64,000 bases of DNA, from NCBI GenBank assembly GCA_037074705.1, contig CM073593.1:64645501-64709500 (forward strand), read 5' to 3'. Numbering within the stretch: the first letter of the stretch is position 1; every line of letters begins with the position of its first letter. Below the pieces are notes generated by a model. It ran no database searches. It saw only the letters and a program-made list of their open reading frames with translations, and was not told where the DNA came from. The DNA is from Zhengitettix transpicula. Its lineage: Eukaryota > Arthropoda > Insecta > Orthoptera > Tetrigidae. Shown piece by piece: positions 23,616-37,310 of the stretch. The position numbers were made by a program, and so were the translations under genes.

Positions 23616-25759
23616 TATTCTGCGTTTAATAATGGGTCTCCTTCACATGCTATTCAATTCTGGTTAAAGTTTTTTTGAGTTACGTTCAAATAACGAGGTG
23701 GTCTTTTTTATTTTATCAAGAACAGAACTGATGATTGAGAGAACTCTATTTTTAAATACGATATACTTTCCGAAACAGCCTACGTCAGATTGTATCGGTA
23801 TAGTGATGCTCATAAAATGGCGTCTTTTGCTCCATAAGAAAGAGGCGATGCTGCCGTAATCCTCACTCTTTGTGGTAAAGTGACGGCTGCTTCTTACGTA
23901 CATGTTTCGAGAGAAAACCATCTTTCAGAATTTAAACAAAAAAGAAAAATCGTAAAAGACTGCACGTTTGTGTTTTCCCCGTAGAGACAGCGATTATCCT
24001 CGCGGAGTATCAATAGTTTATTCGTGCGTACAACAATGAGGCATTAGATTGCGCTTTTAAAGAATTTTATTCTATATCCATGCAAATGAAATACTGCTGA
24101 TATTTATAATTAGACCATACTGTAAAATAAAAATATATATTAAAGTAATTGCTAGACCGTCCGGTTTTTTCCTCCGCTGACGTCACACCACTGAGCAACT
24201 CAAACATTCTTATACATACAGCAGCTTAATTACTTGATTTGTTAACGTGGATAAGACGACAAAATCAAAATTCTTAACGCTCCAAATTTTATAAATTATT
24301 ACACAAAAAAAACATATTCAACTATTGAATTTGATTATTTAAAACAGAATTTTCTTTTACATTGTTGGGCGCCAGCAGTTTTACTGCAATTTTTAATAAA
24401 TTTTTACCACAGACGTAATGACAATTTTTAATTTTAATTTATCCGGATTTTAATTTATTATTTAATTTGAGATCTGTCGCTCATCCGAGTATCTAGGGTC
24501 GAAATTTGCTAATACAAAAATATAGCGGTTGAAATTTATTCCATTTAATTGAGATGAAGATACTAGAAAAAAAAAGTTAAATTGTGAATTTCTAAGCTTA
24601 CAGTTTTTTTGTCTCAGAATAGTGAATATTTCATCTCGCCTTCCACACACTAAATTTGTGATTATATTGAGCGGGAAAGGCTACTCTACGACACTTCTGA
24701 CTCGATGTGAAAAAAATCAAAAACGAAGAGATTTTTCCACGCAGTTCTTGGTCAGGCTTCCACGTCGGATTCCTCGTCACCACGTACAGAATGGCGTAAT
24801 TCGCCCCGTGCAAATTATTGCGTAGACGGCACCAGCACGCATCTTCTCGCGCACTAGGAGCTGCCTCAGTTTACTATCCAAGTCTTTGAGGTAAAAGTCA
24901 GAATTTTATCTGCACTCATAAATAAACTTTTTCAAAGCAGGTTTTGGTGGTTTACTGGTCATTGTGTCGACCACATACGAGCATGACCCTGCTCGCTCAA
25001 ACATCTATTCCAGGATTCTGATGAATTCACCATTCGGATAATTTATTTTAAATCGTTGCATCAAAACATTGTCCAATAAAAATATTTTTCACTAAACGGA
25101 AGAAACTATCCGTGGCGTCAAGCCACCAATGTTAGTCTCTCGTCATTAGCCGTTGCTTTTTAATTGTCACGAAAAGTTTTAAAGCCTTATTGCTTACAAT
25201 ATTAATAAATTTGACAATAAATTATTTTATCATAAAATAATTAAAAAATAAATGTATAATTATTCAAATCCGCGGTCAACCATTGGGTACATAATATAAG
25301 GAAAAAATACATACTTAGTCGACAGTTTTATTCAATTACTGAATCAATGGCATTAGAGACGTAATAGTTCATACAACTCATTATATTATTTATGCCATAA
25401 TGGTGTTGCTTTTAAATAAACCGTGATATGATTATGAATGTAGAAGACGCAAGTAAATTTGCTATTATGATATGAAAACTAATGTAAATACGCTAAAATA
25501 CTGTAATATATTTATTGAATAACTTAAGTGTTAACCATTTAATTCTAATGTATTTATGTACAGTTTCTGATTCATTTACATTACCCGTCAAATAACTAAG
25601 TGTCTATACGGATAACCTTTGTTAGGCACCGATGCATATATTTACCAGATAGTTAATTTTTCATGAATATGTGCTGTCAAATAATAAATATAAAAAGTAA
25701 AATTTACCGCGTTCGGATATTGGATTTAAGAATTTCTTGCGCATATCTACCCGAAGAAT
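23616..25759. other. Non-coding stretch, nothing firm
   Basis: No gene is recognised. An 85-codon minus-strand frame (23664-23921) and a GC-richer patch at 24620-24890 are present but lack any recognisable motif. Confidence 0.5.
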
Positions 25760-26060
25760 GCGTCTGAACATTGAAATTTCCCGTACTACCTGTATTGAAT
25801 TTTGTTTTCGTGTTTCCTTTGTAAAGTCCATTGCGGCGAGGTTCGGAGTCCTGCACTGCCAAATCACAGCGGGAAACGGAATTGCGTGGTCAGCACGTGG
25901 CGGCGGCCATTGGCTTGCTGACTGCTACACTCACAGGGAACCGTAATTACACAAGCCAAACACACCGTCTGTCCCGACATTCCGGTCCACTCCACGACAC
26001 AAAAGAAAATTGTAGTGTTCGATGCGAAGAATGTACACTTTCCCAAATAAACAATTTCCA
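25760..26060. promoter_or_regulatory. GC-elevated block, candidate regulatory element
   Basis: The block contains GCACGTGGCGGCGGCCATTG, combining an E-box CACGTG with a YY1/Pho-like GGCCAT core and a CCAAT box on the reverse strand, followed by CCGTAATTAC. Three overlapping frames on both strands are open here because of the composition, and none is a known protein. Confidence 0.25.
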
Positions 26061-27812
26061 CTTTTAGGGAAAAATAAGTAATGTTAACTGTAATATAACA
26101 AATGTAATCACTCTGCGTCCTTTTTAATAAATTATGAATCATTCTAAAAATTTGCAACAGCCGCAATCGTAACTGTATTTTATATTCCTCTTCGATTTAA
26201 CATAATCTAATATATTATTTATTTTAGGCTGAGAGAAGTTTTTCCCTTTTCTAAGCACTCAACAGAACTAACCGTAATAATTTCTCAGTGTTTATGCCTT
26301 TATATAGTATTTTACTTCCAATAAGAAACTTAGTTGAACAGTAATAAATCTTTGAAGCCTACGTAATAAATCTTCGGCAAACCACAGTCAACTCCGTATA
26401 TAATTAATGAGTCTGGAGTATACCTACCACACTCACACTCTTCACGGACTGTTTTTTTCAAAAGTTTTAGTGGAATAATTACTGTAGATGAATGTCTATA
26501 ATAATAATAAAGTTTAAAGGACAAAATCATTACTTCTATTATGGTTCAAGAAGCCTAGTAATTTTTACTTATTGTTTCAACGATTATTGAAAGAATTTAG
26601 ACGCCAAAAACTATTCTTGCCTGCTTTGAATAATTTCTTTTGTTTTACTTTGTTATGAATATTCTCCCTTACGCGCTTTATATATTTTTCCTCGACAGTG
26701 AAACGAAGTAATCTACATAAATACACTTATTTGTTTTCATGCTTTTACTGAATTATTTGACGGACTCCGGAGACTTGTCATAGGCAAGTCAATATTCCTA
26801 AAAATTGTTCTATACTAATAATTTACTTTTCTAATTGTAATTAATTAATTGATCTAAAATATGTATTTTTATCTGCGGAAGGTATTGTAAATGTGCGAAT
26901 AACAATTTTACTTATAAGTATAATACTTAAGATTAATACTAAAGCTACATTACAGAAATTCGCTATCTTAAAGTTTATGAATATGAAAAGAAAAGAAGTC
27001 TGGACCTTTTCGTTCTTTAACACATTTTCCTTCGGTATTTTTATGTTTTGTTCATCAATTATGAATTTCACATGACTTTAGTTCCTTTTGAATAGCGCTG
27101 AGGAAATAAAAAATTGAAAAGCTATATGCTGCTTTCGTTATCACTTTATTGTTATTAATTAGTTTCTATAATGATAAAGTTTAATTTATTAAATTAAATT
27201 ACAAGAAGCGTTAGAGAAACTGAGAAGTACAACTTCCACGGAAATAACTGTGGAACAACTTTTGAACCCCGATTCTATCACTCATATAATGTAACTTTCA
27301 ATCAAAGATAATAACGACTTTTATATGGAATATTATAAATCTTAGATTCCATTGTGCAACTGATATATCGTATTTCGAAGATGAAAATCTTATTTATTAA
27401 TTCTGAAACAAAGGTGCCTAAATTCTCACACTCTGAGTCATTATGAGCTCACCAGCATATCTCAGAAAATATTTATACCTTAATCGTTCGATGACATCAG
27501 TGGCAATATGAAAGAACCTGTTATTAATATATAAATTACATTATCAATCCAATAAACACTTAAGACGGCTTCAAGTCGCTGAAAAAACGTATATCGTTTC
27601 CACGGCTATCTCCGCCATCGTTGTGTGTGTGCGTTTTTAAAGAAGGAATGCTCGTTTTTATAATTCTGTACTTTTTTAGGTTTGAATATTTTGTAGTAAC
27701 GATCTCAGTGGATTTTAAAGTCAATTATGACGATATTTATTTTTCTATATATTAAATAAATTTATTTACAATATATGCAGTTCACGACAATTTATGTTAA
27801 TGCAAATTGCAT

Positions 27813-27815
<3 letters not shown>
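26061..27815. other. AT-rich non-coding stretch
   Basis: No gene or repeat family is recognised. Confidence 0.6.

Positions 27816-27851
<36 letters not shown>
27816..27851. repeat. (AT)18 microsatellite
   Basis: An uninterrupted run of 18 AT dinucleotides. An 83-codon minus-strand frame beginning inside it, with alternating Ile-Tyr, is an artefact of the repeat. Confidence 0.97.
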
Positions 27852-27854
<3 letters not shown>

Positions 27855-28079
27855 CATTTAGTATTGCGCAAACACTGACTCCTCTCGCAGAGTTTCTTTT
27901 TATATGCTGGTTCTTCTAGAAGGTTCTCGTCGCAGCTGACTGCATCGAAACAAACCGTATTACTTGACTCCGTTTCGGATCTTCTACAATTGTCACGAAA
28001 AGCGACTATACAAATCTCTACAATGTTGTACATTATATTACTAATTTCAAATCTGTTGACCATGAATTTAGCCGTCGGA

Positions 28080-28610
28080 ATGGGCTTCGCTTCTCTAATG
28101 CATGTCCGTGTTGGGACTCGATAATTGCTTATTCTAAATATCCACCGGAAAATCCTTAATTAAATGTTAATAGTTGGGCTCCACTTGTTTATACACATAC
28201 ACAAATTAATATGAGATAGTGTTCCCTACTTACTCGCCCATATGCTGGTTAAGAAAATTTAATGTACCGAATGATTTAAAGTTTATCTCGTTTTAATTGG
28301 CGCAGAACAAGAACTGTATAAGCGACACAAAAGCTGTTATTTGAAGCTCAAACGAATGCTATTTGTGACACACGGGCGTTGTAAAGCTCTGAATTAATAG
28401 CGACAGCCATTTCGATTCGACTGTTACGATTCAGCTCTAATGAAATCAGGTCGCATTATTCAATTACAAGGCAACCAAACAGGTCACATTATGCCAGTCG
28501 CACGGACATCTTCTTTAGAGACCACATTCCAAGCGTTGGCTCCAGTTGTAATTGCACTGGTAACACACGTTGATTCTCGTCAAGGTTGAGCGGACAACTT
28601 TATATTTAAA
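28080..28610. promoter_or_regulatory. Candidate regulatory block with homeodomain-like cores
   Basis: Moderately GC-elevated with several intact cores: GATAATTGCTTATTC near 28120, CCTTAATTAAATG near 28156, TTTTAATTGGCGC near 28292, TTCAATTACAAGGC near 28460 and GTTGTAATTGCAC near 28544. No credible open frame. Supported by motif content and composition only. Confidence 0.25.
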
Positions 28611-29533
28611 ATTAGGTGGCGCGACACTTCACTGACACTTCATGTTTTCTAAGAAACATAATTAAAAACATTAGCACACCAAACTGTTTAGTTTAAACAA
28701 GTGGTTTTATTGTACAATAATTATATACAGGTGGTTTTTCAATTCACACTAATCAGAGTAAAGGATTTTTGAAATTAGAAAAACCTTTCATTTTAAATTA
28801 TTGGTTCTGTGAGCTTTCAGAAAGAAGTATGTGTAAGACTAAGACGAGTTTGAATCAACAACTTCTGTTTCGGGCAAATAATTTAATAATTGGTCGTAAC
28901 ATTATTTTATCAAGAGAAATTTTGTGGTCCCATACAAGTTAAATATTCAAAATTCAAGTATCGGTACAGTAGTGGCAATTTTGCCTAAAGAATTTTTGTC
29001 GGGTTCTTTTCCAAAATCCTGATAAGTTGAATCAAAGATAAGTATCATATTATTTATTGTTCAAAGTTATAGAACAAATTATTAGTTTCCTACCCTAACT
29101 TAAATTAAATTAATTAATGAAATTATCAGATACAAATTAAATATTTTATTCAATTTATTACATAAAATTAGTATTGTAGTTTTTCATATTCGATAAATTT
29201 TTAGAACAAGAAAAACTGTTATCTAAGCTTTTTTATCCAATTCACCACTTATGCCAAAAAAAATTATTACTGTAGAAACATAAAATAAACATCCTGATTG
29301 GAATATAAAAATGTACAAAAACGTCACTTTATTGTCTGCTATAATTGGCCGTTAATTTATTTATTTTATCTTAATAATAATAACTGAACATAAAATAAAA
29401 TATAATTTAGTTAACTATTCAATTTTATATTTGATTAAAACGAAGGTTATTTAATACGAACTCATTACATCATATTATTTCTAGAAGGAAGGAAATGTTA
29501 TTATGATTATTATTGTTAATATATAATGTATTC
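28611..29533. other. AT-rich non-coding stretch
   Basis: Nothing recognised. Confidence 0.55.
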
Positions 29534-29608
29534 AACTATTAAAATTTAACAACTAAAAGTGTTTTAATAAGTCTCTAATTAAAACACTTTTCAATTTTAA
29601 TAGTTTAA
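29534..29608. repeat. Bulged AT-rich hairpin
   Basis: The left arm AACTATTAAAATT (29534-29546), an unpaired 8-base segment and AAAAGTGTTTTAAT pair with the right arm, which reads ATTAAAACACTTTT, one extra base, then AATTTTAATAGTT. This gives about 27 paired bases around an 8-10 base loop. The large asymmetric bulge argues against a canonical microRNA precursor; a small fold-back element is an alternative. Confidence 0.6.
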
Positions 29609-32439
29609 GAAGCATTTAGTTTTAGCCATAATCATCTTCATAATATTAAATTTTTAATATTTTTTAAGTTGAAGCCAAATCATTGAAATACTCAAAGTAT
29701 ACTTAAATTCTTCAATCTAATTTAGGACCGCTATAATTATTATTAAAACACGAAAAAAACAAATACCCTCCATGTACAGAAATATATACTTCTTCATTTT
29801 GTCTCTGAATAACAAAGACCTAATAAATCCATTAATCTATCGGAATTCCTGTTAGCTGTTTGATCTCAAGCTTATTGTTATCCCGGAACAAAATATGTAA
29901 CTATCAGGTGTGAAAAGAGTTTCTAATCTTTAATTTTCCCTCAATTTTTTAATGTTGTAATAATAATTATAAAAGTAAATTATATTTTTTAAAATTATTT
30001 TAATAATTTAACAATATATTGTGATCAGTGCGAAAACTTGATAATATTTAAAAAAGGCGAGCTGTAAAATTTTGTAACATCATTTTACTGCATCTTCGGT
30101 TACTGCATTGGATACATATTTAATGTGTTAATAGAATACATCTTTAACACAAAAAAATAATGATATATTACCCTATACAATTAATTTAAATCCAAGGGAC
30201 ACTTTCACTAGAGGGTAGTCAAATCCAGTCACGGCACAAAGAATCACATGAAAAGGTTGTGTGCACAAGAGGGACACAGCACGATTGTGTGGGGACAGAT
30301 ACTGTAAAGGAGTGGGGAAAAAAAAAGGAACTGACGGACACGTGAAAGGCCTTTTAATGCCATGAACAAGGTACTTGCTTCCCTTGTACCTACCTGTAGG
30401 ACGCAATGACGCCTGTCTCTTTCGCACCTGGTGAATAGAGAAAGACTCCAAAGAGAGGCAATCTGACGCAGCCATTTTTTCGCAGCATCCATCACCACAC
30501 AATGAGGGCGAAGAGTGAAGAGGCGGTGTGAGCCTGCATAGCTTGCAATATTAACACAACGATCAGTCTCAAGTTGTCATTAGCTCTCGTATACTTGAAT
30601 TATTTTCTAATTTAATATCGAGTGAGTGAAAATACGGATATATACAAGGATATCTATTTTGCTATTGAATTTTTTAAAAAGGAAAACTATTTAACGGGTT
30701 TTAAAATTATTTAAATAATTTCAATTTTGAAAATGCAGCTGAAAATTTAAAATCAAAGATAGTTTCTTAAAATTTTCAATGTTTCGACGTAGAATTAGAT
30801 ATATATTGATGTGTCTGGACGGATCTGGAATTTTGTAGGACGAACTGCAATCCTACTGGATACCGGTTAGTACGATGTCTTTATAATAATACAAAAATTG
30901 CAATTTTTTGCCGAAAACTTCTCTCGATAAAATCAAAATTAAATAATTTTGAAAGGAATAATAAGTAAGTTTTTCTAGTTACAAAAATTTGCAACTGATG
31001 TTAACATATTATGGAAAGATATAATCACACTATTACCTGTAAATCAGTAATATAAATTTAAAATAATTGAAAAAAAGTATTTCTGTATGTATGATGCACG
31101 AGTAGGCTGTTACGTCATTATGAGAATAATATACGTAATGTACGTTTACGTACTGATTTCAATTTCAAAATTTAGACCTGGACGCTGTGTATTTTTAGTG
31201 CGTTTTGCTTGTTATTTATTATAATTTTTATTGACTATTTTCGCTTCAATTATTATTTTACTTTCAAAATTATAATATAAATTTGTTTGTAACTTCCAAA
31301 AAAAATTATGTACTTTATTCGATTAATTTCTTCCATACGTCTTCTATTCCCTAAATTGGAAACGTCATATACGCCAATAAATAATAAATAAATCATAAAT
31401 ATAAAAGCAGAACATAAAATTTACAAGAATACATTTATGAATTGGAAAATTACGAAAAGAAATATTTTATAAATAACTTCTTAAATATAATTGAAATACA
31501 GCAACCTCCATAATGGTTTACCTGAAGCACTCTTGGAGGAGAATTATCAAAAAAAAAGGTTTTAAAGATAATCTAAATAGATTCCTGAAAAATTATTTTT
31601 CACTAAAATTAATATTATTTTCGGTGTATATTTCCATTTAGTATGTAAAAGTATTGACAAATTATTAAAACAAATTTCAAAGGTTTTATATTTCATAATT
31701 CTATTAATTCAGAAAGAACAGAAGAATCTTCAATCAAATCTCGGCCATATAGGCTATTAATTTGAATTATTTACACTATTGTTTATATGCTTTCAAACTG
31801 TTACCAAGATCCATCCCATTTTCTGGAAAAATTCAAAATAATATAAATTTAGAAATAAATTAATAAACTACAAAATAACTCAATGAGAAATAGAAAAATG
31901 AACCAGTATGACACTTCGTTGAAATCAGAATTAGAAAAAAATCTAAATAGATTTAAATTACAATACGAGGTATAATTACAATATTTTACTGTATATAGCG
32001 CAATGAATAACAGTACTATGACTGAATTTTGGCGTAATTTATTCATTTCATTTTAGACTTAGATTTCATAAATTAATGAATGGTTTCACCCAGTTCATAA
32101 TTCTTATAATTTCCATCGTGACATTAAGAACCCAATTTTAAATTCAAATAATAAATAAATTACAAATCTATTTAGCAAATTTTCCATCTCCAAATCATCA
32201 AGATTAGCGGTTTTCCCAAGCTTCTCATTATCGATCATTCAAATTCTGGGAGAAAAGTATTTATTTGTTTCAAAATTTCTTTTAAACAATTTAAATAACC
32301 ATGGACACGACGTGAAAAGCCACGAGCCTTTCCAATCCAGAGCGTCAAATTAATTGAAATTATGAAAAAGAGCTTTAAGTCACTGCTTCAAACTGTTCAA
32401 ATCTACTTTAAAAACGATCTACTAAACATATGAACCCGT
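29609..32439. other. AT-rich non-coding stretch
   Basis: No gene is recognised. A GC-richer patch at about 30180-30560 carries two overlapping minus-strand frames (109 and 84 codons) in different phases, neither with a known domain. Confidence 0.5.
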
Positions 32440-33335
32440 GAAGGAAATCTTTGATTGAAGGGTAAAGATTTAGAAACTGCACCCTCGAGAGGCGTCTATA
32501 CAATATGTGGAAAATACTTCTAATGGACAGCTGCAACATATGGGATGGGAAATGGAAGGGAGGAAACATCACGTATCGATTTACTGTTGGAGCTGTTGTT
32601 GCTGTTGTGGAAGAAGATGCACCCTCGTTTTCTTTGGCTTCTGTTTGTGTTTGTACAAGAGACAAGAGTTGTCATGACTGGGAGGCGGAAATAACACTCA
32701 GCGCAGATGAACCATGCAACCCAGTTTATACTCATCGCTTCAGAATAGGTTTTATACTAATCGAATCTCTGTGCAGCTTTGAGTTTCATCCACAATTTTC
32801 TTTTTAAACTATAAATTCATTCACGTTATCCGCTAAATTACTTAATGAAGCAGGCGTTTAACGTATTCCCGGTCTGATCAAACAGTTCAGACGAAGGGAC
32901 CTGGTTTGTTAATTTAACCATTTCTAAGTGGCATTGATGAGTGTTGGAACTACGACGAGCCACGCATACTAACGTCTTCCCCAAGAAATATCGGATTCCC
33001 TGCGGTTCTTTCGAATAAATGTCACATCCGAATCGCAGACCCCTCGGAATCCAACCCAGAAAATATTTTCTTTCCCCGTCTGGACGCAGATTTACAGCTT
33101 AATGATTTACATTTTCTATCTGGCCGCTTGCGCCCACATGTGGCTTTGCTGAATAAATATTTTAAGGTTCCCGGCTGAGCTGAATTCCTAATGCGTTCCT
33201 GGTGGAGGCAAGGCACGTCTGCGACCTCACCCTCACCCACACCCCTCACCATCCAGCCTAGTCCGGGGTGTGAACTTTTCAATATTTTCGCTATTCTGGA
33301 GGATCCCAGCAGCCAGGCCTTTCTATCAATACTCA
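32440..33335. other. GC-richer stretch, no gene recognised
   Basis: Two GC-richer patches (32440-32760 and 32960-33335) separated by AT-rich DNA. The first has open frames on both strands (100 codons plus; 85 and 71 codons minus), so stop-poor composition rather than coding is likely. The plus-strand frame has an irregular cysteine pattern in the CVCTRDKSCHDW region but no recognised family. The second patch has ACCCTCACCCACACCCCTCA near 33227. Confidence 0.25.
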
Positions 33336-34178
33336 CTGCTTATAGTTGAGACGAAAACTTGGTGCATCAACTGCTTCAACAGACGAAATTAGTATTTTAT
33401 AACTTAAATGAGTTTTAAAATGTCAGGGAATTGAATAATCGTCGTACAAGCCAAGTTAAATACTCTTTAATTTTCCGTGAGAAATGCTCATATTTTGATA
33501 GTAAGGTCACCCGTTAGAGAAGTAAAGCGAAACTCTTTTGGTTCTGTCAAGCAGAAAGGCCTTTTCCCACTTTAACCTAGGCAAATACTAGACTGAAAAA
33601 TGAATAATGGCAGGAGGGCGATTCATTACCGATTAAAAAAAAAACAATTTAGGAAAGAAAACAAAGAAGAACCAGTACCGTGGTCGCATGGATCCCCATT
33701 TAAGAATAGTCTGGCAGTAAAATCGGTTACTTAGGATTTTACAGCTCAGAAAAAACAAATACGTTTTCCTGTTTTTGATATATTGTGAAATATCTCGATT
33801 CGAAGGAAAACGACAATTTACATTAAGTAGTTTCATGTTTAAACCTAAATTTTCCGACGATTGATTACAAACGATGATGAATATTTCGTTTAAACACAAA
33901 GAAACTTTTTTGGAGAGCATGGGGACCTGAATTTTATTTTTCAAAGTAATCCTTTCATTCAGCTTACACGCTTTCGTCTATATTACATTTTAAATAACAA
34001 AATCTAGAATGTACGTAATTGTGCTTACGTTAATTCACTTATAAGTTCGTATTTAGTCACCTAAAGCCATTTAAGTATCAAATATTATAAAATACGTTGC
34101 TTTCTTCATGTGATAAAAATTCAGCTTCGTGTAAAAAATGACTCAGCTTTTGTGCGGTCTGTTGTTAAGTTTCTGAAT
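33336..34178. other. AT-rich non-coding stretch
   Basis: Nothing recognised. Confidence 0.55.
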
Positions 34179-34235
34179 CACCTGACGAAAGCAACAATGT
34201 TTGCAGAAACGTCTTATAATATTTAATTCAGCACT
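34179..34235 (+). repeat. Penelope-type 3' tail relic, related subfamily
   Basis: Reads CACCTGACGAAAGCAACAAT then GTTTGCAGAAACGTCTTATA. It aligns with the Penelope-like tail at 40664 (CACCTGACAAAAGTAACAAG then GATCCCAGAAACGTTGTGTG) over about 45 bases with scattered differences, but lacks the GGCTATCTTTCTTATTC terminus. Best explained as a diverged or related Penelope subfamily; no coding remnant is seen upstream. Confidence 0.5.
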
Positions 34236-36889
34236 TCTTGTCTGTTATTTAGCTGTTAATTTACACAGTCTTTTATATTTTCAACGATAATTTTAATTTT
34301 GTGAAATTTAGATACGTTCAAAGAGTTTTATCGTAGCCTGAATTCTAGGCATAATTTGATGCAACGATAAATGTTTTCTGATGATTAAGACCCATAGAAC
34401 ATTGAAAACATTTAGTAGGGAGATTTTTTCTTATATTTTTCAAAAGATTGACAATAAAACATTGAGATAAAAAAATAAATATGTTGTAACATTGAACTTA
34501 ATAACTCTAAACTCATATTATATTCAAACTTCCAGTGAGTTATAGAAATTAGGAAGATGAAATTAAAATTTCAGTGACATGAGTAAATAATCTACAACAG
34601 GAATATTGTACGCATCGAATAATTTTCTTAAAAAAAAATTGATAAATCAGAGGACGACAACGGACGTACAAATGAAAATGAAAGTGTTTTTTTATTTCGT
34701 CAGAAAATTTTCTGAGCTCGTTAAACTTGGGGAAACTTAGTGCAAATTCCCATTTTAAAAATATTATTAGATTAATGAGAAACGAGCCTAACGTATACGA
34801 GTAAAACCAAACCATAATTAGCATTTACTATGCGTTACCAAAACACAATTTAATGAAGTTACATTTATGAAATATAAATATGAAAATGCTATAAATAATT
34901 TCACTGTTTAGAACGCCCCATTCCGCTTTAACATCCTGTTTGGAAACATGTAAACAAAACTACGTGAATTTATTTTTAAATCATTGTTGACTTTCGTACT
35001 TCCTCAATATAAAACATTATTGAACTGAAGCTTTAACTGTTTCGAGACACTCGGCAGCGCGTGATTAACAGATGATTATAGGGTCCACTATTTTGTCATG
35101 AGGAGAACGTAATATCTGATAAATAGTGAAGCAAAGCTACAAGAAGTCTGCAGAGGCTTTGAGAAGCTTATCGTGCGGAAAGGCTTCTTCGATCGATTAT
35201 GGAAATTTGTTTCCGAACTGGATTGCATCTCAATGAGTTGGAAAGCACTCCGGAAAACCTGGTGCGCTTATTTCGGCACATTAGGGCTACCGAAAAAGGT
35301 AAACTCAATGCGGATCTGAATTAAGACAGAGAGCTTTAGTAACTTTTAAAATACAGTTCCATGAAGGTAAAATATATTCAACATCGATGATTGGATTTTT
35401 GGGTCCATTTTGTAATATTCTATTTTCTAATATCGTCATACTTACTGTTAGTTTTTATCTCATTTTTGTAATAATGTATTTAATTATATTGCACCGTCAT
35501 TTATACATCAGTCACATTAAATAAAAAAATTATAATTCTTAATTATTTTATTTTTCCGCAGTATTTTTCGGAAACGCTTCCATTATTTTCATTTTACGAA
35601 TCAATTTTTAATAATTCTACTAAATATTCAATTTAATTTATTCCGATCTGATTCGGACTATGATAAATATTTATTACATTCGGAAACTAAAATCATACTT
35701 TTACATAACTGAAAATTCTATACATCAAATTATGGTATCAATAATCGTATAAATTCACATTCACGTCGATTTATATTATATACAGATTACAGACGTGCAA
35801 TTATTACGTGGCAAATAAACAAAATGTTTGGATTAAAAAACTGATAATGGTTCCTGTTTTAACAGGTGGACGTTAGTGTTCTATTGTGTTTCTTAATGTC
35901 TAAATAATAACTTAATATTCAGTCATACAAATACAAAATTTACAGAAAGTGTCCCAAGGACACATAAAACTAAAATAAATTTAAGAAATGCCGAAATTTT
36001 TAAGATATTAAAGATATGAAAAAGGTATATGATAAAAGTTTTGATTATTAAAATGGTGTGGTTTAACAAATGTATTAATACTTACATTTTCTGTTATATG
36101 ACTATGGTAATTACAGACTGTTTCTTCGATTACCCAAATGAATTAAATATTAGAACAAAATTATAATAAATGCTTATTTTATGATTTATACTTATTAAAC
36201 ACCTTTGTGAAGCAAAATTTTAGTACATTGATCCAATACCAGTCAAAATAAATTGAATACTTGAAAGAAATGTCATAACAAAAATGATGCAGTATATTTA
36301 GGCTACCAGAAGCCAGCTGCAATGTCACAGGCAGTTAATTCACTAGACGAGCAGGCACCAATCAAAAACTGCCACGACTCTGTTTGTTCAATGCCATAAT
36401 TATAATTAGCATATTTAAATAGTATTGAAGCGGAACATAAGTCACTAACTGATACAATAAAACGGTCAATTTAATTTAATGAAAAGTTATCTGACATTCT
36501 AGACAGATGTAATATAAATATGGTCATATTATATAATCATTTATAATGCTGGATTAGTAATAATACAAAATTATAAATGAATAATACTTACATATTTCTG
36601 ATATATGTCAATGGTAATTTCCTGAAGCAAGTTGAAAAATGAAAATGGTTAAATACATTTTAAAGGTATCTTAATTAATACCTGAAGAGGTCATAATACA
36701 AGGACGAAAAGTCAATTTGTAATATCTTTATTAAATATTTTAGCATGATTTATTTTACCATTAATATTTGTAATCTAATATAACGTTATACATAAACCTA
36801 AATAAAACCCTAACGCGTTGAACGGCCTGAACTTAAACAGATTTCAGAAGCAGATTCTTCGTCAGAATGTTTTATACGTTTAGATTTCC
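34236..36889. other. AT-rich non-coding stretch
   Basis: No gene is recognised. A somewhat GC-richer patch at 35030-35330 (contains GCGCGTGATTAACAG and CGATCGATTATGG) could be regulatory but is not diagnostic. Confidence 0.55.
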
Positions 36890-37310
36890 TTGTTTCCCGT
36901 TTCAGAGTCGCTGCTGCATTACAGTCTGCTGTTATAGATTCCGTGAAACGATGCAATAACACGCGTCGTCCTATTTCCCCGAAAGAGCATCGTCCAGTGC
37001 AGTGAATTACCAGTAATACATTACTAAGTGTGATTTACGGTTGACCTGTGGAGAACAATGGAATCGTTACCGGCGAAATACCATTCTTATCTGTGGGCTA
37101 CTAGAGCTGCAGCCTTGGCCCGGCTGCTAGTGGCTGATTACAGGGCCATTGTGCTCCCTAATCGCTGCCATGCATCGCTATTGATGCTTCCCGCATCTAT
37201 TAATATTGCATTAAGTCACAGACGGCCCGACGCTGCCAGGCGCTCCAGACCCGTCACGAAAACGACCTACTTGAATCATTTCTGCGAATTTTCGTCCACA
37301 TCATCAATTC
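36890..37310. promoter_or_regulatory. GC-elevated block, candidate regulatory element
   Basis: GC-elevated block with GCATCGCTATTGATGC (a 5-bp inverted pair GCATC/GATGC), CCCGCATCTATTAATATTGC and several CpG-rich segments. An 86-codon plus-strand frame starts at 37058, but its Ala/Arg/Leu-rich product resembles no family I know and is probably compositional. Confidence 0.22.

Noticed and set aside
27812..28063. 83-codon minus-strand frame starting with alternating Ile-Tyr
   Set aside because: The start lies in the (AT)18 microsatellite; an artefact of the repeat.
30173..30502. 109- and 84-codon minus-strand frames
   Set aside because: Two phases are open over the same bases and neither product matches a known family.
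36838..36900. Penelope-tail-like CTGACGAAGAATCTGCTTC on the minus strand
   Set aside because: Only a generic GACGAAG...GAAA pattern is shared; too short to separate from chance.
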